From an uncultured Methanobrevibacter sp. (GTDB lineage: Archaea; Methanobacteriota; Methanobacteria; Methanobacteriales; Methanobacteriaceae), in the NCBI GenBank assembly GCA_902783085.1, contig CACZPT010000128.1:1-8429 (forward strand): 8,429 nucleotides of DNA. The letters are read 5' to 3'. Positions 5,357 through 8,429 of this stretch are shown here, in pieces (position 1 is the stretch's first letter; each line of letters opens with the position of its first letter). The position numbers and the translations under genes were made by a program. Below the pieces are notes generated by a model. That model was not told the DNA's origin and searched no databases. It saw only the letters and a program-made list of their open reading frames with translations.

Positions 5357-6325
5357 ATGATGCTTGAAAAGATAGAAATTACACAAAGATTTAATTTTAA
5401 AAAAATAAACAGGCATTATGAATGTTTCATCATTGATTTAATGTCTAAAAAAGCTTATTTCAAAATAAATGAAAGGATTTATAATGATAAATTCATTGAA
5501 AAAAGCTATTCTTGTGATAATTCATGGGTTGATATTTTAAGTGATTTAAAAAATAATGTTTCTAGCGATATTATTAATTTAGATGATTTGGAGATTAATA
5601 GATTTATAAAAGAATTCAATAATTTAAATCTTTTTGATGATTTTACATCTGAAGAATTTTCTTATTTTGAAAAATTGGAATCGATTTATTCCTGTAATAT
5701 TAATCTTTATTTTGATGGCAAGTACATGGAATATTGTATTAAAAATAATTTTCCAAATAAATGGATTGAATTTAGCAATTTATTAATGAAATTAGTTAAT
5801 TTTGATGTTTTAAATATAGGGCATCTTAAAAAATTAGTTACTTGTTTATTTTTTGACATTAAAAGTGATGGAATTTATGATAAATCAACTTCAGAGAAAT
5901 TAACTTTATCTTCTTTAGAATTTGGCCATTATGAATCTTATCCTTATGATACTCCGCATCCTAGTTGTATTATTGATTTTAAAAATAATGAAATAAAAGG
6001 TTATTTTGAAAAAAAATTCAAAGAGGATGTGGTGCTGGATTTGTTGGAAAAATACGGTGTTTATTTGTGGATTTTTAAGAATTATCAAATTAAATCACAT
6101 AATCAGGATAATGTTATTTTAGATGGTTATGAATGGTATTTGGAGTTGGTTTTTAATAATTCTATTATATGGACAATTTTGGGGCATAATGAATATCCGG
6201 ATACTTATGTTTGCCTTGCTTTTGAAATCGAAAAGTTAACTGGATTTGATTTATGTGAACTTGAAACATTTAGTGATGATGATTTAAAATTGTTTAAATA
6301 TTATGGAAACATGAAATTATCTTAA
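5357..6325 (+). CDS. Hypothetical 322-aa protein with apparent internal duplication
   Basis: Not recognised as a named family. It is a soluble, acidic, aromatic-rich protein (many F, Y, W, N, D) without signal peptide, membrane segment or cysteine motif. Two regions look like copies of one unit. Copy 1 begins YECFIIDLMSKKAYF (21-35) and ends with INLYFDGKYMEYCIKN (115-130) plus NFPNKWIEFSNLLMKLVNFD (131-150). Copy 2 begins PSCIIDFKNNEIKGYF (202-217) and ends with LELVFNN (262-268) plus NEYPDTYVCLAFEIEKLTGFD (278-298). The shared pattern is a strand, then N-x-(F/Y)-P, then a helix ending in L-x-x-F-D. Such strand-NxxP-helix units occur in hypothetical proteins of anaerobes as far as I recall, but no function follows. 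The start is ATG 5357 or the adjacent ATG 5360. A T7 tract follows the stop. It is a monocistronic gene beside aRF1. Confidence 0.8.
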   Translation: MMLEKIEITQRFNFKKINRHYECFIIDLMSKKAYFKINERIYNDKFIEKSYSCDNSWVDILSDLKNNVSSDIINLDDLEINRFIKEFNNLNLFDDFTSEEFSYFEKLESIYSCNINLYFDGKYMEYCIKNNFPNKWIEFSNLLMKLVNFDVLNIGHLKKLVTCLFFDIKSDGIYDKSTSEKLTLSSLEFGHYESYPYDTPHPSCIIDFKNNEIKGYFEKKFKEDVVLDLLEKYGVYLWIFKNYQIKSHNQDNVILDGYEWYLELVFNNSIIWTILGHNEYPDTYVCLAFEIEKLTGFDLCELETFSDDDLKLFKYYGNMKLS

Positions 6326-6333
6326 AAATAGAC

Positions 6334-6340
6334 TTTTTTT
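6334..6340 (+). terminator. Oligo-T terminator after the 322-aa gene
   Basis: A T7 tract lies 8 nt past the stop codon at 6325 and upstream of the aRF1 promoter. This suits hairpin-independent archaeal termination and separates the two same-strand genes into distinct transcripts. Position and run length are the only evidence. Confidence 0.55.
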
Positions 6341-6371
6341 CATTAATTATTTATATTTGTAGTCATATAGC

Positions 6372-6380
6372 TTTATATAT
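6372..6380 (+). promoter_or_regulatory. TATA box of the aRF1 gene
   Basis: TTTATATAT is a close match to the archaeal TATA box and is centred about 30 nt upstream of the ATG at 6406. Transcription should start around 6400-6403, leaving a leader of only a few bases. The degenerate GGGATAAC (6398-6405) before the ATG would then lie at the very 5' end of the mRNA or be partly missing from it. Confidence 0.65.
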
Positions 6381-6405
6381 TATATTAATTTATTCATGGG
6401 ATAAC

Positions 6406-7650
6406 ATGGCAGAAGTATCATCAAAAGAATTATATGAATTTAAAAAGACTCTAAAAGAGTTAGCTGAGAAAAAAGGTAGAGGTACTGAGCTTGTTTCCGT
6501 TTATATTCCTCCTGATAAACAATTAAGTGATGTTGGAAAACATATGCGGGATGAACTTGGTCAGAGTGCTAACATCAAAAGTAAACAAACTAGAAAAAAT
6601 GTTCAATCAGCTATTGAGGTTATCTTACAAAGGATTCGTCTATTTAAACAACCTCCAGAAAATGGTTTAGTTTTATTTGTCGGTATGATTCCTAAAGGTG
6701 GACCGGGTACTGAAAAAATGGAAACTTATGTTTTTGAACCTCCAGAACCAATTACTACTTACTGGTATCAATGTAATAATGTGTTTTTCTTAGAACCTTT
6801 AGAATATATGATTGAAGAAAGAGAAACATATGGTCTTGCAGTTGTCGATAGAAAAGAAGCTACAATTGCTACTTTAAAAGGTAAAAAAGTCACTATTTTA
6901 AATCATTTAACTAGTGGTGTTCCGGGTAAACACAAAGCAGGTGGTCAATCACAAAGAAGGTTCGATCGTGTAATTGAGGATGCAGCTCGTGAATTTTTAA
7001 AACGTATTGCAAATCATATTAATGAAGAGTTTTTACCTTTAAAGGATGATTTAAAAGCTGTTGTTATTGGTGGACCAGGTTTTACTAAAAACGATTTGGT
7101 TGATGCTGATTATATTCAATATGAGATTAAAAATAAAATTATTGCAACTGTAGATACTTCATATACTGGTGAATTTGGTATTCGTGAAGTCATTGAAAAA
7201 TCAACGGATATTTTGGATGATTTGGATGTTATGCATGAGAAAAAAATTGTTCAAAAATTCTTAAAAGAATTAATTAAAGATAACGGTTTATATTCTTATG
7301 GGGAAGATGAAGTCAGGAATAATCTAGTTATTGGTGCAGTTGATACTTTACTTTTATCTGAAGATTTGTCTTTAATACGTAAAACGTTTAAATGTCCAAC
7401 TTGTGGTTTTGAAAAAGAATTCACTGTTAAAAATCAATCTGAAGCGGATTCAATTAAAGAACGTTGTCCTAATTGTAATGAAATTATTAAAGAGGATTCT
7501 TCTGAACTTTTAGTTGATGACTTTGTTGAAAAAGCTGAAGAAATGAATACAGCTATTGAATTTATTTCTACTGAAACTGAAGAAGGGATGCAACTTTACA
7601 GAGCATTTGGTGGTATTGCTGCAATTTTAAGATATTATGTGGGTCATTAA
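6406..7650 (+). CDS. prf1: Archaeal peptide chain release factor 1 (aRF1)
   Basis: Cytoplasmic factor that recognises all three stop codons in the ribosomal A site and triggers hydrolysis of peptidyl-tRNA, working with aEF1A and ABCE1. The 414-aa length is normal for aRF1. Domain 1 has GTELVSVYIP (26-35), NIKS (56-59) and the YxCxxxF motif (Y121, C123, F127), which together read the stop codon. Domain 2 has the catalytic GGQ (179-181) in KHKAGGQSQRRFDR. Domain 3 carries the C-terminal minidomain with a zinc-binding CPTC (330-333) and CPNC (354-357), followed by the conserved EEGMQLYRAFGGIAAILRY (392-410). All key residues are intact. The ATG at 6406 is favoured because an ATG at 6395 meets a stop after two codons. 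Convergent with a small basic-protein gene, it shares the TTAA stop bases. Confidence 0.98.
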   Translation: MAEVSSKELYEFKKTLKELAEKKGRGTELVSVYIPPDKQLSDVGKHMRDELGQSANIKSKQTRKNVQSAIEVILQRIRLFKQPPENGLVLFVGMIPKGGPGTEKMETYVFEPPEPITTYWYQCNNVFFLEPLEYMIEERETYGLAVVDRKEATIATLKGKKVTILNHLTSGVPGKHKAGGQSQRRFDRVIEDAAREFLKRIANHINEEFLPLKDDLKAVVIGGPGFTKNDLVDADYIQYEIKNKIIATVDTSYTGEFGIREVIEKSTDILDDLDVMHEKKIVQKFLKELIKDNGLYSYGEDEVRNNLVIGAVDTLLLSEDLSLIRKTFKCPTCGFEKEFTVKNQSEADSIKERCPNCNEIIKEDSSELLVDDFVEKAEEMNTAIEFISTETEEGMQLYRAFGGIAAILRYYVGH

Positions 7651-7886
7651 GGATTGTGATAATTATTTTTTTTATTACTAATCCTTTCTCTTTTTGGATT
7701 TAATGGTTTATAACCTTCTTCTAGTCTTATTCTGTTTATTATTTTAAAAAAAGTGTATTGGTCAATGTAAATATCTTCTCTAAGCTCATTATAAAGTGAG
7801 TGTAGACTTCTATTTTTACGCAGGTATGTTTTTTTTAATTCGTTATACTTGCTTCTAGGAATTTTATTTTTTTTATTCGGACACAT
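7647..7886 (-). CDS. Small basic protein, possible helix-turn-helix
   Basis: A 79-aa, strongly basic protein without a recognised family. Residues 11-58 look like consecutive short helices: KYNELKKTYL (13-22), SLHSLYNELRED (27-38), IDQYTFFKIINRIRLEEGYKP (41-61). The last two resemble a helix-turn-helix in which YTFFKIINRIR would be the recognition helix, followed by a basic arm (PKRERISNKK). Nucleic-acid binding is therefore inferred. The Lys/Asn tail is encoded by the antisense of the aRF1 T-rich terminator. The ATG at 7886 has a weak AGGTCGGAAAT leader, and AT-rich sequence at about 7903-7918 could hold its TATA box. The stop overlaps the aRF1 stop by 4 nt. The residue pattern looks protein-like, so I believe it is real, but a shorter or spurious reading is possible. 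Confidence 0.65.
   Translation of the reverse strand: MCPNKKNKIPRSKYNELKKTYLRKNRSLHSLYNELREDIYIDQYTFFKIINRIRLEEGYKPLNPKRERISNKKNNYHNP
7666..7673 (+). terminator. Oligo-T terminator of aRF1 inside the convergent gene
   Basis: A T8 tract begins 15 nt past the aRF1 stop codon and is loosely flanked by GGATT (7651-7655) and AATCC (7680-7684), which could pair. It lies within the last codons of the convergent 79-aa gene, where the opposite strand encodes consecutive Lys and Asn. Oligo-T suffices for archaeal termination. Confidence 0.55.
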
Positions 7887-8048
7887 ATTTCCGACCTATT
7901 TTGTTTAATTAATTATTAATTTTTCCAACTTTTGTTTTATTTAGATACATTATTATTAAAATTTTTTGAATATTATTTAATTTTTTATATTTTTGTCTAT
8001 AAAAAAATAATTTTTACTAAAATTTGTAGATTAATATATTGGAAGTAG

Positions 8049-8056
8049 TATATAAA
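8049..8056 (+). promoter_or_regulatory. Distal TATA box upstream of gdhA
   Basis: TATATAAA follows purine-rich GGAAG and is the best TATA match in the spacer. It would start transcription near 8078-8082, giving a leader of about 155 nt for gdhA. That transcript would meet the T8 tract at 8127-8134 first, so it may terminate early or make a short RNA. Confidence 0.45.
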
Positions 8057-8126
8057 GTTTGATGGTTTCTTAATTTTATTATTAGTTTGTCAAATGTATT
8101 TATTAATAAATTTGAATAATATTCGG

Positions 8127-8134
8127 TTTTTTTT
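8127..8134 (+). terminator. T8 tract between the two candidate gdhA promoters
   Basis: Eight Ts follow ATTCGG, downstream of the distal TATA and the 14-bp palindrome but upstream of the proximal TATA. It could end a short transcript from the distal promoter or act as an attenuator. It could also be chance in DNA this AT-rich. Confidence 0.35.
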
Positions 8135-8135
8135 C

Positions 8136-8160
8136 CAAAAAGTGAAAATTATTAATATAA
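8136..8160 (+). promoter_or_regulatory. Proximal candidate promoter of gdhA
   Basis: A-rich, BRE-like sequence (8137-8148) precedes TTATTAATATAA (8149-8160). Transcription from here would start near 8180-8185 and leave a leader of about 55 nt that contains the GGAGG ribosome site. The TATA match is moderate. Confidence 0.4.
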
Positions 8161-8225
8161 GGAATTACAAAAAAATAAACATATTGTTGAATATTATTAT
8201 TTGAATTAATATTTAATAATAAATT

Positions 8226-8230
8226 GGAGG
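8226..8230 (+). promoter_or_regulatory. Strong Shine-Dalgarno deciding the TTG start of gdhA
   Basis: GGAGG, seven bases before TTG at 8238, is the best ribosome site in the window. It fixes the start at a rare codon. The strong site may compensate for the weak TTG initiation. Confidence 0.85.
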
Positions 8231-8237
8231 AATAATT

Positions 8238-8429
8238 TTGTCATACGTAGATGAAGTAATTGAAACTATTATTGAACAAAACCCTTCTGAACCAGAATTC
8301 CATCAAGCTGTACGTGAAGTATTGGAATCTTTAAGGGTTGTTATTGAAGAAAACGAAGAAGAATTTAAGAAAAATGCACTTCTTGAAAGATTAACTAATC
8401 CGGAAAGACAATTTAAATTCCGTGTTCCA
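8238..8429 (+). CDS. gdhA: Glutamate dehydrogenase, N-terminal part (cut by window end)
   Basis: The first 64 codons of a hexameric NAD(P)-dependent glutamate dehydrogenase, which interconverts 2-oxoglutarate plus ammonia with glutamate and links nitrogen assimilation to central carbon. The visible residues match the N-terminal segment of the bacterial-type NADP-specific enzyme: EFHQAVREVLESL (positions 21-33), then NALLERLTNPERQFKFRVP (46-64), where E. coli GdhA has the corresponding EFAQAVREV and SLLERLVEPERVIQFRV. The catalytic lysines lie beyond the window. The start is a TTG, chosen because GGAGG (8226-8230) sits 7 nt upstream, the reading frame matches the family right from there and no ATG is near. 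It is incomplete at the 3' end only because the window ends. Confidence 0.93.
   Translation, partial: MSYVDEVIETIIEQNPSEPEFHQAVREVLESLRVVIEENEEEFKKNALLERLTNPERQFKFRVP

Larger units (their letters stand above)
7887..8237. other. AT-rich spacer with gdhA promoters and leader
   Basis: A 351-nt divergent spacer between the 79-aa gene and gdhA, with no gene visible. Plus-strand signals in order: TATATAAA at 8049-8056, a perfect 14-bp palindrome (ATTTATTAATAAAT) at 8098-8111, a T8 tract at 8127-8134, a second TATA-like AATATAA (8154-8160) behind an A-rich BRE-like stretch (8136-8148), and the gdhA ribosome site at 8226-8230. No GGAA-N6-TTCC or similar NrpR-type nitrogen operator was found. Confidence 0.6.

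Noticed and set aside
7887..8237. NrpR-type nitrogen operator upstream of gdhA
   Set aside because: I looked for GGAA-N6-TTCC and GGTAA-type spaced palindromes and found none; only an AT-only 14-bp palindrome is present.
1..8429. CRISPR array, insertion sequence or prophage
   Set aside because: No regularly spaced repeats, transposase, integrase, terminal inverted repeats or phage structural genes are visible; the tRNA end shows no attachment-site duplication within the window.

Overview
The window looks like chromosome from a methanogenic archaeon of the order Methanobacteriales, most likely Methanobrevibacter or a close relative. This rests on the very AT-rich DNA, an archaeal-type class 1 release factor (aRF1), a UPF0146 protein, TATA-type promoters, ribosome binding sites of the GTGAT type and a cobalamin-pathway gene. 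No mobile element, CRISPR array or phage gene was seen. The species assignment is inference from sequence character, not from a database match.

Region 1 (1-3698): a tRNA-Ser(UGA) on the plus strand runs head-on into a three-gene minus-strand operon. In transcription order this is a UPF0146 methyltransferase-fold protein, a P-type Ca2+/Mn2+ ATPase of the SPCA type, and precorrin-6A reductase (cobK/cbiJ). The gaps are 4 and 13 nt, and the first pair looks translationally coupled.

Region 2 (3699-4321): about 620 nt without a convincing gene. It holds several TATA-like sites, mostly on the minus strand, a 45% GC islet with a short hairpin, and a strong minus-strand promoter-like element with no obvious gene behind it.

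Region 3 (4322-6325): a RimI-like GNAT acetyltransferase, which is probably leaderless, meets a convergent double-zinc-ribbon membrane protein in a 6-nt overlap of stop codons. The zinc-ribbon gene shares a compact divergent promoter region with an unrecognised 322-aa protein that appears to carry an internal duplication.

Region 4 (6406-8429): aRF1, with NIKS, YxCxxxF and GGQ motifs intact, meets a convergent 79-aa basic protein at a shared TTAA stop. A 350-nt AT-rich region follows, with two candidate promoters separated by a T8 tract. The window ends in the first 64 codons of glutamate dehydrogenase (gdhA), which starts at TTG behind a strong Shine-Dalgarno.

The genes are mostly housekeeping: translation (tRNA-Ser, aRF1, possibly RimI), cofactor synthesis (cobK), ion transport and nitrogen assimilation (gdhA). 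I see no clear multi-gene novel system. The best leads are the duplicated 322-aa orphan, the small HTH-like protein, the UPF0146-ATPase-cobK linkage and the unexplained transcription signals in region 2. All three convergent junctions have essentially no spacer, so 3' ends probably lie inside the opposing genes.
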